DNA of 64,000 nt from assembly GCF_047607445.1 (NCBI RefSeq), contig NZ_JBLKRT010000010.1, forward strand, positions 48,978 to 112,977, read 5' to 3'. Positions within the stretch are counted from its first letter, which is position 1; each line of letters begins with the position of its first letter. The notes under the pieces were generated by a model. It was not told where the DNA came from and made no database searches. It was given only the letters and a program-made list of their open reading frames with translations. This stretch comes from Crystallibacter sulfonylureivorans_A. Its GTDB lineage: Bacteria > Actinomycetota > Actinomycetes > Actinomycetales > Micrococcaceae. A program made the position numbers and the translations under genes. Shown here one piece after another: positions 44,367 to 53,259 of the stretch.

Positions 44367-45275
44367 CTACTTCACGTCGGTCAGCTCCACATAGAAGATG
44401 AGGTCTCCGACAGCATCTCCCTGACCCTGAACATAGGCCATTTCGGTGGGGATGGACAGCATGACCTTGGCGCCTTCCTTGAGCCCGGTCAGGCCCTTGG
44501 TCCAGCCTTCAATCACGCCGTCTAGCGGAAATTCGGTAGCTTCTCCGCGGGAGTAGCTGGAGTCAAACTCGGTCCCCTCGGACCAGTTCCAGCCGGCATA
44601 GTTGGCCTTCACCGTGCTGGTCTCGGTGGCCTGCTTACCGTCGCCTTCGTCGATCACCTTGACGATGAGGTTGTCCGGTGCGTCGTTGCCCTCGGGGATC
44701 TTGACCGAGGGAACGCCCTTCTTGTCGAGCGTGATCTCAGGCAGCTTGCCGGCCTTGTCCAGTTCGGCGACTTCGGACGCGTCGGCCTTAACCGCCTTGT
44801 CCCGGACGTCCTGCACGGTCAGGAAGAGCAGCTGCGGGTTCTGCGCGGGGGCCGAAGCACTGGTGGCTTCCGGCGGCTGGACGTAGTAGGCGATCTCGCT
44901 GCCGGGACTTGCGCCGAGCAGCGCGTTGTACAGCGAGGGGTCGGCGGATTTGAAGCCTTCGCTCAGTTCCACTGTCTGGTCGACCGGGCCGGAGTAGGTC
45001 TCGCCCAGCTGTTCGCCGGTGACGGCATCCTTGGCCAGCAGCCGGTACCGGATCCACTGGCCGTCGGCAGCGCCGTCGCCCTTGCCTTCGGTGATCACCT
45101 CGGCGTTCGATTCGGGCAGTTCCAGCGGGGCGGAGAAGTCCACCGTGGGTGCGGCGCCCTCGGCGCCGGCCTTCACGGTGATGTCGTCCAGGCTGTCCGA
45201 TCCGGAATCAGCGTCGCCGCTGCACGCCGTCAGGAGCAAGGCTGCAGGTAGCAGAATGGAGAGTATTTTGCGCAC
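44367..45275 (-). CDS. FKBP-type peptidyl-prolyl isomerase lipoprotein
   Basis: 302 residues: a lipoprotein signal with LLLTAC lipobox (Cys about 17), an Asp/Ser-rich linker, a first degenerate FKBP-like module (about 65-165, RYRLLAKDAVTGEQLGETY... SEGFKSADPSLYNALLGASPGS), and a C-terminal FKBP domain (about 200-300, VKANYAGWNWSEGTEFDSSYSRGEATEFPL, VIEGWTKGLTGLKEGAKV). It would act on the outer face of the membrane. The GTG (45273-45275) start makes the signal peptide standard; an upstream ATG (45317) would add 14 residues in front. Confidence 0.88.
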   Translation of the reverse strand: MRKILSILLPAALLLTACSGDADSGSDSLDDITVKAGAEGAAPTVDFSAPLELPESNAEVITEGKGDGAADGQWIRYRLLAKDAVTGEQLGETYSGPVDQTVELSEGFKSADPSLYNALLGASPGSEIAYYVQPPEATSASAPAQNPQLLFLTVQDVRDKAVKADASEVAELDKAGKLPEITLDKKGVPSVKIPEGNDAPDNLIVKVIDEGDGKQATETSTVKANYAGWNWSEGTEFDSSYSRGEATEFPLDGVIEGWTKGLTGLKEGAKVMLSIPTEMAYVQGQGDAVGDLIFYVELTDVK

Positions 45276-45363
45276 AATCGACTTTCTTATCGTGGAACAT
45301 GTGGGCTTGAAGGACATTCTCGCAGAGAAATCTGGAGATCTGCTTGGAAGCAGCGACGGCAGG

Positions 45364-46725
45364 TCACAAGGTGGCGAGAAGGGCTTCCACCCGGGGGTCC
45401 TCGCTCTTGAAAGGATCCTTGCACAGGATCGTCTGTTGGGAGCGGTCGTTGAGCTTTAGATGGACCCAGTCGACCGTGAAGTCGCGGCCGTTCTCCCGGG
45501 CCGCCCGGACAAAGTCGCCACGCAGCTTCGCCCGGGTGGTCTGCGGCGGATAGTCCATGGCATTCTTGACCTCCTGTTCCTCCACCACACGGGCCACCTC
45601 GCCGCGGGCCTGGAGCAGGTGGTACAGGCCGCGCTTGGCCGAAATGTCGTGGTAGGTCAGGTCCACTTGGGCAATCCGCGGCGCATCCAGGTCGATCGAC
45701 TCGCGGTCCATGATCCTGTTGATCAGGCGTTTCTTGATCGCCCAGTCGATCTCCCGTTCGATGCCGCTGTGGTCGCCGGACTCCACCGCGGCCAGCGTGC
45801 GTTCCCACAAGTCCAGGATGCGTGCCACGTGCGGATTGTGCGCCCCGTTAGCTTCGACGAACTCCCGTGCTTTGAACAAGTATTCCTGCTGCATGGCCAG
45901 CGCGGACATCTCCCGCCCACTGGCCAGTTTCAGGGGTTTGCGCCCGGTCAGGTCGTGGGAGATGTCGCGGATGCTCCGGATCGGGTTTTCCAGCCGAAGA
46001 TCGCGCATGATCAGCCCGGCTTCCACCATTCTCAGCAGCAGGTCCACAGACCCGACCTTCAGCATGGTGGTGGCTTCGGACATATTGGAGTCGCCGTTGA
46101 TGACGTGCAGCCGGCGGTAGTACTCGGCATCTGCATGCGGTTCGTCGCGGGTGTTGATGATCGGCCGCGACCGCGTGGTGGCCGATGAGACGCCCTCCCA
46201 GATGTGGTCGGCGCGTTGCGAGAAGGCATAGATAGAGCCGTTTTGGGTTTTGAGCACCTTGCCGGCGCCCACCAGGATCTGCCGGGTCACCAAGAAGGGG
46301 ATCAGGATGTCAGCCAGCCGGGAGAACTCGAGTTTGCGCGGGATCAGGTAGTTCTCGTGGCTTCCGTAGGAGTTCCCGGCAGAATCGGTGTTGTTCTTGA
46401 ACAGGTAGACCCGGCCGCCGAAGCCCTCGCGGGCCAAGCGTTCCTGGGCCTCGTTCATGAGGTCTTCGAGGATCAATTCGCCGGCCCGGTCATGGGCTAC
46501 CAGTTGGGCGACGTCGTCGCATTCCGCGGTGGCGTACTCGGGATGGGATCCGACGTCCAGGTACAGCCGCGAGCCATTGGTCAGGAACACGTTGGAGGAC
46601 CTTCCCCACGTGACCACCCTGCGGAAGAGGTAGCGGGCCACCTCTTCGGGCGAGAGCGGGCGCGAATCCGGCGCCGAATAGGAGATGCCGAACTCGGTCT
46701 CGATCCCGAAGATCCGTCTGTCCAT
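45364..46725 (-). CDS. pafA: Proteasome accessory factor PafA, Pup ligase
   Basis: Attaches the C-terminal Glu of Pup to lysines of target proteins using ATP. 453 residues, glutamine-synthetase-like. Motifs: RIFGIETEFGISYS (catalytic Glu/Asp start), LYLDVGSHPEYATAE (catalytic Asp), YLFKNNTDSAGNSYGSHENYL, RPIINTRDEPHAD and YHDISAKRGLYHLL; the C-terminal TTRARLRGDFVRAA... HLKLNDRSQQTILCKDPF binds Pup. ATG start; the gap to prcA is two bases. Order prcB-prcA-pafA is tight here, whereas mycobacteria separate pafA from prcBA. Confidence 0.97.
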   Translation of the reverse strand: MDRRIFGIETEFGISYSAPDSRPLSPEEVARYLFRRVVTWGRSSNVFLTNGSRLYLDVGSHPEYATAECDDVAQLVAHDRAGELILEDLMNEAQERLAREGFGGRVYLFKNNTDSAGNSYGSHENYLIPRKLEFSRLADILIPFLVTRQILVGAGKVLKTQNGSIYAFSQRADHIWEGVSSATTRSRPIINTRDEPHADAEYYRRLHVINGDSNMSEATTMLKVGSVDLLLRMVEAGLIMRDLRLENPIRSIRDISHDLTGRKPLKLASGREMSALAMQQEYLFKAREFVEANGAHNPHVARILDLWERTLAAVESGDHSGIEREIDWAIKKRLINRIMDRESIDLDAPRIAQVDLTYHDISAKRGLYHLLQARGEVARVVEEQEVKNAMDYPPQTTRAKLRGDFVRAARENGRDFTVDWVHLKLNDRSQQTILCKDPFKSEDPRVEALLATL

Positions 46726-46727
46726 GG

Positions 46728-47459
46728 CTAGCCGTCCATTCCCTCGCCCAAAATCTCGGTTAGTTCAGCGGTCGCCAACCGACGGAAGGCACGCTGGCTC
46801 CCCCGGCTGGACAGCGGGTCGCGGTCCAGCACAGCAACTTCGAGTCCTTCGGGACGCAGTTCGCGGGACTGCCCGGCATCCTGCTGCCCGGTCTTGCCGG
46901 ACAAGGCGGCCACCGCGGCCCGGACCGCGCCCGCATAGTCGCGGCCGTCGGCCCAGTCGGTCCGCAGGGCTTCGCCCACTGCTTCGGCGTCGCCGCCCAT
47001 GACCACGAACCGGCGTTCGTCCGCGATGGACCCGTCGAAGGTCAGCCGGAACAGCCGGTCCTCGGCCGGCGTCGCGCCGACTTCGGCGACAGCGAGCTCC
47101 ACTTCGAACGGTTTGGTGTCGGCGGTGAAGACCGCGCCCAGGCTCTGTGCATAGACGCTGGCCAGGCCCCGCCCGGTCACGTCCTCGCGGTCGTAGGAAT
47201 AGCCGCGGACGTCGGCGTAGCGCACGCCTGCCTGGCGCAGGCTCTCGAACTCGTTGTACTTGCCGACCGCGGCGAAGGCGATGCGGTCGTAAATCTCGCC
47301 GATCTTATGCAGCGACGGCGAAGGGTTCTCGGCGACCAGCGCGATCCCGTCCGAGCAGCTGAGCACCACCACCGAACGGCCGCGGGCAATGCCTTTCCGG
47401 GCGAAGTCCGCCCGGTCCTTCATTAACTGCTCGGGCGATACGTAGAACTGCTGTGTCAT
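46728..47459 (-). CDS. prcA: 20S proteasome alpha subunit
   Basis: 243 residues. Forms the outer rings and gate of the bacterial 20S core. MTQQFYVSPEQLMKDRADFA is the gating N-terminus; RGRSVVVLSCSDGIALVAENPSPSLHKIGEIYDRIAFAAVGKYNEFE, RYADVRGYSYDREDVTGRGLA and GAVFTADTKPFEVELAVAEVG follow. The C-terminal 30 residues (GKTGQQDAGQSRELRPEG...) extend past the usual fold. The ATG (47457-47459) is two bases after the prcB stop. It is not a protease itself and lacks the propeptide Thr. Confidence 0.96.
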   Translation of the reverse strand: MTQQFYVSPEQLMKDRADFARKGIARGRSVVVLSCSDGIALVAENPSPSLHKIGEIYDRIAFAAVGKYNEFESLRQAGVRYADVRGYSYDREDVTGRGLASVYAQSLGAVFTADTKPFEVELAVAEVGATPAEDRLFRLTFDGSIADERRFVVMGGDAEAVGEALRTDWADGRDYAGAVRAAVAALSGKTGQQDAGQSRELRPEGLEVAVLDRDPLSSRGSQRAFRRLATAELTEILGEGMDG

Positions 47460-47461
47460 GC

Positions 47462-48298
47462 CTACGCCTCCCGTCCGGCCACGGCACGTCCGGCGATCAC
47501 GGCTTCGGACGTGGCGGCCAGTTCCCGCTCCGGGATCCGGCGGGCGCCGGCGGCGTTGACGGTGTACACCACCGGCCACACTTGCCGGACGGTATCCGGA
47601 CCTCCGGTGGCCGAGTCGTCGTCGGCGGCGTCGTAGAGGGCTTCGATGGAGACCCGGACAGCGGTCGCCTCGTCAAGATTCGGCTGCCAGAGCTTCTTCA
47701 ACGCGCCGCGGGCAAAGACGGAGCCCGATCCGACGCTGTGGTGCTCCTGCTCCTCGTAGCGCCCGCCGGTCACATCGTAGGAAAACAGGCGGCCCACCCG
47801 GCGCTCCTGGTCGAAGCCGGCAAACAACGGAATGACGGCCAGTCCCTGCATGGCCATCGGCAGGTTGGACCGGATCATCGCGCCAAGCCGGTTCGCTTTG
47901 CCCTCGAGGCTCAGCAGGGTGCCTTCGATCTTCTCGTAATGCTCCAGTTCCACCTGGAAGAGCCGGGTGATGTCGAGGGCAATGCCAGCGGTGCCGGCGA
48001 TGCCGAGCACCGAATAGGAATCGGCCGGAAAGACCTTCTCGATGTGCCGGCTGGCGATCATGTTCCCCATCGTTGCCCGACGGTCACCGGCCATCAGCAC
48101 GCCGCCGGCGAAGGTCATCGAAACGATCGTGGTGGCATGCGGCACCATCGGGGCGGCTCCTGCCGGCAGTTGCAGGGCTCCGCGGGCAGCCGGCAGCAGG
48201 TCCGGCGCCGTACGGGCCAGATACTCACTGAAGGAGGCGGTGGCTGAGTGCGAAATCTGGGCGAAGACAGAGCCCGGACCGCCGGCCGGCATGTTCAT
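47462..48298 (-). CDS. prcB: 20S proteasome beta subunit (catalytic)
   Basis: 278 residues with a propeptide of about 55 residues that is cut before the nucleophile in PHA|TTIVSMTF, leaving Thr as the catalytic residue. Active-site features: GVLMAGDRRATMGNMIASRHIEKVF (Asp and Lys) and SVGSGSVFARGALKKL. The start is ATG 48298; a TTG at 48301 overlaps the same site. It follows pup at once (four bases), so it is coupled to it. Forms the inner rings and carries the proteolytic activity. Confidence 0.96.
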   Translation of the reverse strand: MNMPAGGPGSVFAQISHSATASFSEYLARTAPDLLPAARGALQLPAGAAPMVPHATTIVSMTFAGGVLMAGDRRATMGNMIASRHIEKVFPADSYSVLGIAGTAGIALDITRLFQVELEHYEKIEGTLLSLEGKANRLGAMIRSNLPMAMQGLAVIPLFAGFDQERRVGRLFSYDVTGGRYEEQEHHSVGSGSVFARGALKKLWQPNLDEATAVRVSIEALYDAADDDSATGGPDTVRQVWPVVYTVNAAGARRIPERELAATSEAVIAGRAVAGREA

Positions 48299-48301
48299 CA
48301 A

Positions 48302-48505
48302 TTACTGCCCGCCCTTCTGCACGAATCCACGCACGAATTCTTCCGCGTTCTGTTCCAACACACCGTCGATCTCGTCCAGCAGATCATCGGTGCCTTCGGT
48401 CTCGGCCTGAGCGGCAGGTGCGGCGGCAGGCTCGGGTGTGGGCTCGTCGTCGTACGCTTCGTCTTCGCGGCGGGAGTCCACGTTCTTGCGGTCCTGGGTT
48501 GCCAT
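48302..48505 (-). CDS. pup: Prokaryotic ubiquitin-like protein Pup
   Basis: 67 residues, mostly disordered, with helix region DDLLDEIDGVLEQNAEEFVRGFVQKGG and C-terminal GGQ. Because the last residue is Gln and not Glu, Dop must deamidate it before PafA can ligate it. A central Ala/Pro-rich linker (TPEPAAAPAAQA) is longer than in mycobacteria, whose Pup has 64 residues. ATG 48505 has AAGGAGG upstream. Confidence 0.97.
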   Translation of the reverse strand: MATQDRKNVDSRREDEAYDDEPTPEPAAAPAAQAETEGTDDLLDEIDGVLEQNAEEFVRGFVQKGGQ

Positions 48506-48547
48506 GATGGCCTCCTTATGGTGTGACGGTCGACTCGGTCCTCATGC

Positions 48548-50164
48548 TTATGTTGCCACGTGCGGCTCGCTGCTGGGTCCCAGCAAGGCGGTAATAAAAT
48601 CCTCCGCGGATTCGGCCTGCTCGAAAAGCTTCCCGGTCAGCTCGCGGTTGCCGCGCAGCGGTTCGCGGGTCGGTATGCGCTGCAGCCGCCTGCGGTCGGG
48701 AAGATCGAAAATCACTGAATCCCAGCTGGCGCCGACCACTTCCTGCGGGAAATGCTGGATGCATTTTCCGCGGAAGTAGGCCCGGGTGTCGTCCGGCGGT
48801 TGGCTCACGGCGGTGTTGATCTCTTCGTCCGAGAGCAGCCGCTGCATCCGGCCGCGGGCAGCCAGCCGGTGGTAAAGGCCTTTTTCCGGCCGGACATCCG
48901 CGTACTGCAAGTCGATCAAGCCCAGCCGCGGATCGCCCCATTCCAGGCCGTCCCGGTCACGGTAGGCCTGCAGCAGCTTGAGTTTGGCCACCCAGTCCAC
49001 CTGGTCCGCGGCTTCCATCGGGTCGCGCCGCAGGGTCTCCAGCACCGAGGCCCAGCGCTCGAGCACCTCCGCGGTCTGGCCGCTATTGGTCCCGTGCCTC
49101 CTGCAGTGCTCCACGGCTGCCTGCAGATAGATATCCTGCAGGTCCAGGCCGGTGACCATGCTGCCGTCGCTGAGCGCAACCTTTTGCTGCAGCGAAGGGT
49201 CATGGCTGACCGCCTGCAGCGCCTGCACCGGGTCGGCCAGCTGCACGTCCGGGGCTTCCCCGTGTTCGATCATGGACAGCACCACGGACGTTGTGCCCAT
49301 CTTCAGGAAGATCGACACCTCGCTCAGGTTCGCGTCGCCGATGATCACGTGCAGCCGCCGGTATTTGTCCGCGACCGAGTGCGGTTCATCGCGGGTGTTG
49401 ATGATCGGTCGGCGGATGGTGGTCTCCAGACCCACCTCGGCCTCGAAGAAGTCCGCGCGCTGGCTGATCTGGTACCCCGGCGTCCGGCCGTTGGTGCCGA
49501 GTCCCACCCGGCCGGCCCCGCACACCACCTGCCGGGACACGAAGAACGGAACCAACCCGGTCACAATCTGGTTGAACGGCAGGCTGCGCGGCATCAGGTA
49601 GTTCTCATGCGCACCATAGGAGACCGACTTGTTGTCCGTGTTGTTCTTGTACAGGTTCACCGGCGAGAACCCCGGCGTCGCGGCTATCCTGCGAAGCGCG
49701 GACAGCACGACGGCGTCGCCCGCCTTGTCCCAGCGCACAGCGTCGAGCGGGTTGGTCACCTCCGGCGAGGAGTACTCCGGGTGCGCGTGGTCCACGTAGA
49801 GCCGGGCGCCGTTGCTGAGCACCATGTTCATCAGCACGCCGGAGGCCTCATCCGTGTAGAACTCGTTGGCCGCCGCGCGGCCCCCGGCCAGCGCAATCTG
49901 CTCGGCATCCAGCACCGGCGGCACGTCCGTCAACTGCGACGGGTCGGCAGCCTCGCGCGAGAGGTCGAAGCCGCGCGCATCGTGCAGCGGTTCCTCGTCG
50001 GTATAGTCCCAGCGGGTGCCGGCCAGATTGCCCAGCCCCTTGCGCATGGTTGCCGCATACGCGTTGATCACCTGCGAGGAGAGCACCGTGGAGTTGGCCA
50101 GCGGTTCGCCCGGAGCATGGATGCCATACTCCGTCTCCGAACCCATCACCCGGTAGACACTCAC
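48548..50164 (-). CDS. dop: Deamidase/depupylase of Pup, Dop
   Basis: 538 residues, paralogue of PafA. The catalytic site is in VMGSETEYGIHAPG and VDHAHPEYSSPE; VSYGAHENYLMPR, RPIINTRDEPHSV and NLYKNNTDN are shared with PafA. The extra Dop loop (GLGNLAGTRWDYTDEEPLHD..., about 40-80), which is absent from PafA, is present. It turns Pup-Gln into Pup-Glu and removes Pup from substrates. The start GTG (50162-50164) overlaps the arc stop by four bases. It stands 42 bp from pup. Confidence 0.97.
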   Translation of the reverse strand: MSVYRVMGSETEYGIHAPGEPLANSTVLSSQVINAYAATMRKGLGNLAGTRWDYTDEEPLHDARGFDLSREAADPSQLTDVPPVLDAEQIALAGGRAAANEFYTDEASGVLMNMVLSNGARLYVDHAHPEYSSPEVTNPLDAVRWDKAGDAVVLSALRRIAATPGFSPVNLYKNNTDNKSVSYGAHENYLMPRSLPFNQIVTGLVPFFVSRQVVCGAGRVGLGTNGRTPGYQISQRADFFEAEVGLETTIRRPIINTRDEPHSVADKYRRLHVIIGDANLSEVSIFLKMGTTSVVLSMIEHGEAPDVQLADPVQALQAVSHDPSLQQKVALSDGSMVTGLDLQDIYLQAAVEHCRRHGTNSGQTAEVLERWASVLETLRRDPMEAADQVDWVAKLKLLQAYRDRDGLEWGDPRLGLIDLQYADVRPEKGLYHRLAARGRMQRLLSDEEINTAVSQPPDDTRAYFRGKCIQHFPQEVVGASWDSVIFDLPDRRRLQRIPTREPLRGNRELTGKLFEQAESAEDFITALLGPSSEPHVAT

Positions 50165-51921
50165 AGGTACTGCCCCGTGTTCGGCATCGTTTCGATCGAC
50201 TTGCCGGCCTCCTGCCCGGCCTTGCCCTGCACGATGGTCCTGATGTAGGTGATCCGTTCGCCCTTCTTACCGGAAATCCTGGCCCAGTCGTCGGGGTTCG
50301 TGGTGTTCGGCAGGTCTTCATGCTCGCGGAATTCGTCCACCACTGCGCGCAGCAGATGTTCGATCCGCAGGCCCTTCTGCCGGCTGGTCAGCAGGTCCTT
50401 GATGGCATTCTTCTTGGCCCGGTCCACCACGTTCTGGATTACCGCTCCGGAGTTGAAGTCCTTGAAGTAGAGCATCTCGGTATCGCCGCTGGCGTAGGTC
50501 ACTTCCAGGTACTCGTTCGACTTATCGGTGGAGTACATTTCCTCCACCGTGCGCTGGATCATCGCCTCGATCGTCGCCTTGCGGTCCTGGCCATGCTCGG
50601 CCAGGTCCTCCGCATGGATCGGAAGGTCCGTGGTGAGGTACTTGGTGAAAATGTCCGCGGCCGCCTCGGCATCGGGGCGGTGGATCTTGATCTTCACGTC
50701 CAGTCGTCCCGGGCGCAGGATGGCCGGGTCGATCATGTCCTCGCGGTTGGAAGCGCCGATGACGATCACGTTCTCCAGCTTCTCCACGCCGTCGATCTCG
50801 GAGAGCAACTGCGGCACAATCGTCGTTTCGACGTCGGACGAGACACCCGTGCCGCGGGTCCGGAACAGCGAATCCATCTCATCGAAAAACACCACCACCG
50901 GGCTGCCGTCGGAGGCCTTCTCCCGGGCGCGGGCGAAGATCAGCCGGATGTGGCGCTCGGTCTCACCCACGTACTTGTCCAGCAGCTCCGGTCCCTTGAT
51001 GTTCAGGAAGTAGCTGCGGGTGTCCGTGCCGTTGCGCTCGATGGCCTTGGCGGCCAGCGAGTTGGCAACCGCCTTCGCGATCAGCGTCTTGCCGCAGCCC
51101 GGAGGTCCGTAGAGCAGGATGCCCTTGGGCGCCTTCAGCCCGTGCTCGCGGTACAGGTCGGGGTGCAGGAAGGGCAGCTCGACGGCATCGCGGATCTGGT
51201 CAATTTGCGGGCCCAGTCCGCCGATGTCCTCGTAGGAGATGTCCGGGACCTCTTCGAGGATCAGGTTCTCCACTTCGCTGCGCGGGATCTTCTCCAGCGC
51301 GTAGCCGCTGCGGGCGTCAATCGAGACGGCATCACCGACCCGAAGCCGCTCGGACAGCAGTGCCCCGGAGAGCTTGACGACGCGTTCTTCGTCGGCCCGT
51401 CCCACCACCAGGACCCGGTGCCCGTCCAGCATCTCCTTGATGGTCACCAGTTCTCCCGAACGCTCGAAGCCGAGCGCCGCAATCACCGTCAGCGATTCGT
51501 TCAGCAGGACTTCCTGTCCGGGCCCCAGTTGGTCCATGTCGACCAGGGGGCTGACCGCAACCCGGAGCTTGCGTCCGGACTGCACAATGTCCACGCTCTC
51601 TTGCACCATGGCGGCGTTGCTGATGCCCGGACGCGGCTTCTGCGCCTTATGGACGTCGGTGACGGTGGCGAAACTGAAGGGTGTCTCGCCGTCGCGCTCA
51701 AGGGCGGACTTGAGCCGCACAATCTCCGTCTTGGCGGCCTCAAGGGTGGCGACCAGACGGGCATTGTTCTGGGTGGCTGCAGCAAGGGACTTGTCCAAGT
51801 GGCGCAGCTTGTCGCGCAGGACGTTGATTTGGCGCTGGGCGACGGTCAGCGCGTCACGCTGTTCGTCCACTTCGTCAGCCGGTGCCGGTTCATTGTTCTG
51901 GTTCTGGTTGTCCTTCATCAC
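50161..51921 (-). CDS. arc: Proteasome-associated AAA+ unfoldase ARC/Mpa
   Basis: 586 residues. An N-terminal coiled coil (about 20-70, binds Pup) leads to tandem OB domains (about 80-225) and the AAA+ module with YGPPGCGKTLIAKAVANSL (Walker A), VVVFFDEMDSLFRTRG (Walker B), VIVIGASNREDMIDPAILRPGRLD (sensor/arginine finger). The C-terminus ends NTGQYL, whose Tyr-containing tail opens the 20S gate. It recruits pupylated proteins, unfolds and threads them. It is the first gene of the arc-dop-pup-prcB-prcA-pafA run, after a 185-bp gap. Confidence 0.97.
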   Translation of the reverse strand: MMKDNQNQNNEPAPADEVDEQRDALTVAQRQINVLRDKLRHLDKSLAAATQNNARLVATLEAAKTEIVRLKSALERDGETPFSFATVTDVHKAQKPRPGISNAAMVQESVDIVQSGRKLRVAVSPLVDMDQLGPGQEVLLNESLTVIAALGFERSGELVTIKEMLDGHRVLVVGRADEERVVKLSGALLSERLRVGDAVSIDARSGYALEKIPRSEVENLILEEVPDISYEDIGGLGPQIDQIRDAVELPFLHPDLYREHGLKAPKGILLYGPPGCGKTLIAKAVANSLAAKAIERNGTDTRSYFLNIKGPELLDKYVGETERHIRLIFARAREKASDGSPVVVFFDEMDSLFRTRGTGVSSDVETTIVPQLLSEIDGVEKLENVIVIGASNREDMIDPAILRPGRLDVKIKIHRPDAEAAADIFTKYLTTDLPIHAEDLAEHGQDRKATIEAMIQRTVEEMYSTDKSNEYLEVTYASGDTEMLYFKDFNSGAVIQNVVDRAKKNAIKDLLTSRQKGLRIEHLLRAVVDEFREHEDLPNTTNPDDWARISGKKGERITYIRTIVQGKAGQEAGKSIETMPNTGQYL

Positions 51922-52106
51922 CGCGACCCGCTTCCTTGAATCGGTTCCTTCCCTAGACCCTAACGGGCGCCTGATCCGCCTGCACGTGTCTACGAAAAGA
52001 AACGCCGAATCGAAACATGGAATTCCAACGTCCGGCCGGGAGGATCTGTTGCCTGTGGTCGGCTTATTACGCGAGATAACGAAAACGCTGCCGCGTTGGT
52101 GCCCGG

Positions 52107-53147
52107 CTAGTCGGTCTCTGGGTTGATGTCCTTAAATGCGCCGCGCTGCACAGTGGAGGCGGCGTCCTTGGCCACCCGGCGCAGCCGCTTGTCCGAAACC
52201 GTCCGCTCGCCCAGTGCCTCGGAGTTCCAGTCCTCCTCGTTACCGGTCCACACCTGCACGTCCTCGGCGGCAAATTCGGTTTTGGACGGGCGGCGCTTGG
52301 GGGTCAGCCCGGTCACGCCGCTGGCCAGTCGCCGGGCGGTGAGCAGGAAACCGGTGTGCGCCACCATCCTGTGGTCCGGACGCACGGCCAGGCCCTCCAG
52401 ATGCCAGCCGCGGACCATTGATTCCCAGCCTTCGGGCTCAGTAAACCGGCCGTCTTCCCGGATGGCTTCGGCGGTGCGCGACAACTGCGTCACGGTGGCA
52501 ACGTAGTTGATCCACACTCCCCCGGGCGCCAACACGGTGGCCACGGCGTCCAAGCATTCCCACGGCGCCAGCATGTCCAGCACCACGCGGTCCACGCTGC
52601 CGGGTTCCTCAGCCTTGACCACTTCGTCCTGGAAATCGCCCAACGAGATCTGCCAGGCAGGGTGCGGTCCGCCGAAGAAGGTCTCCACATTGCCGCGGGC
52701 TACGTCGGCGAATTCTTCGCGGCGCTCGAACGAGTGCAGCCGTCCGCCGTCGCCCACGGCGCGCAGCAAGGAGATGCTCAGCGCTCCGGAGCCGACGCCG
52801 GCTTCCACCACCCGGGCACCGGGGAAGATGTCCGCCATGGTGACAATCTGCGCAGCGTCCTTGGGGTAGACGACGGCGGCGCCCCGCGGCATGGACAGCA
52901 CGAAGTCCGACAGCAGCGGACGCAGCGCCTGGTACCGGTGGCCCACGGTGTTGGTCACCACCGTGCCTTCTTCCCGGCCGATGACTTCGTCGTGCGGCAG
53001 GAAGCCCTTATGCGTATGGAAGGCACCCCCGGGCGTCAGGGTGATGGTATTCATCCGGCCCTTTTCATCGGTGAGCTGGACCCGTTCGCCGGGCCGGAGC
53101 GGTCCGCGTCGCTGGTTGGCGCCGTGCGGGCTGGTGGAGGAGCTCAT
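52107..53147 (-). CDS. trmI: tRNA (adenine-58-N1)-methyltransferase TrmI
   Basis: 346 residues. An N-terminal beta-barrel (RRGPLRPGERVQLTDEKGRM) and SAM-binding domain: VYPKDAAQIVTMADIFPGARVVEAGVGSGALS (motif I), LHSFERREEFADVARGN and VDRVVLDMLAPWECLDAV (motif IV, acceptor-binding). It makes m1A58 in the T-loop of tRNA. The longer frame to 53291 is not family-like; ATG 53147 fits. It has been conserved upstream of arc/mpa across actinobacteria. Confidence 0.95.
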   Translation of the reverse strand: MSSSTSPHGANQRRGPLRPGERVQLTDEKGRMNTITLTPGGAFHTHKGFLPHDEVIGREEGTVVTNTVGHRYQALRPLLSDFVLSMPRGAAVVYPKDAAQIVTMADIFPGARVVEAGVGSGALSISLLRAVGDGGRLHSFERREEFADVARGNVETFFGGPHPAWQISLGDFQDEVVKAEEPGSVDRVVLDMLAPWECLDAVATVLAPGGVWINYVATVTQLSRTAEAIREDGRFTEPEGWESMVRGWHLEGLAVRPDHRMVAHTGFLLTARRLASGVTGLTPKRRPSKTEFAAEDVQVWTGNEEDWNSEALGERTVSDKRLRRVAKDAASTVQRGAFKDINPETD

Positions 53148-53259
53148 GCGTGGATCACTTCCGGTTGTTGTTGCGTGGCCGCGGCGGTACCAACCGCTGC
53201 GGTGTTGTCGATTGTATTCGCACCGGCAGTCCGGCTGCGGGTGCTCGTTGTCGTGAAGG

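Noticed and set aside
48752..50248. 498-codon open frame opposite dop
   Set aside because: Low-complexity His/Val/Gln/Arg text typical of antisense of GC-rich genes.
50320..51939. 539-codon open frame opposite arc
   Set aside because: Same GC shadow effect; the antisense ARC protein has all AAA+ motifs.
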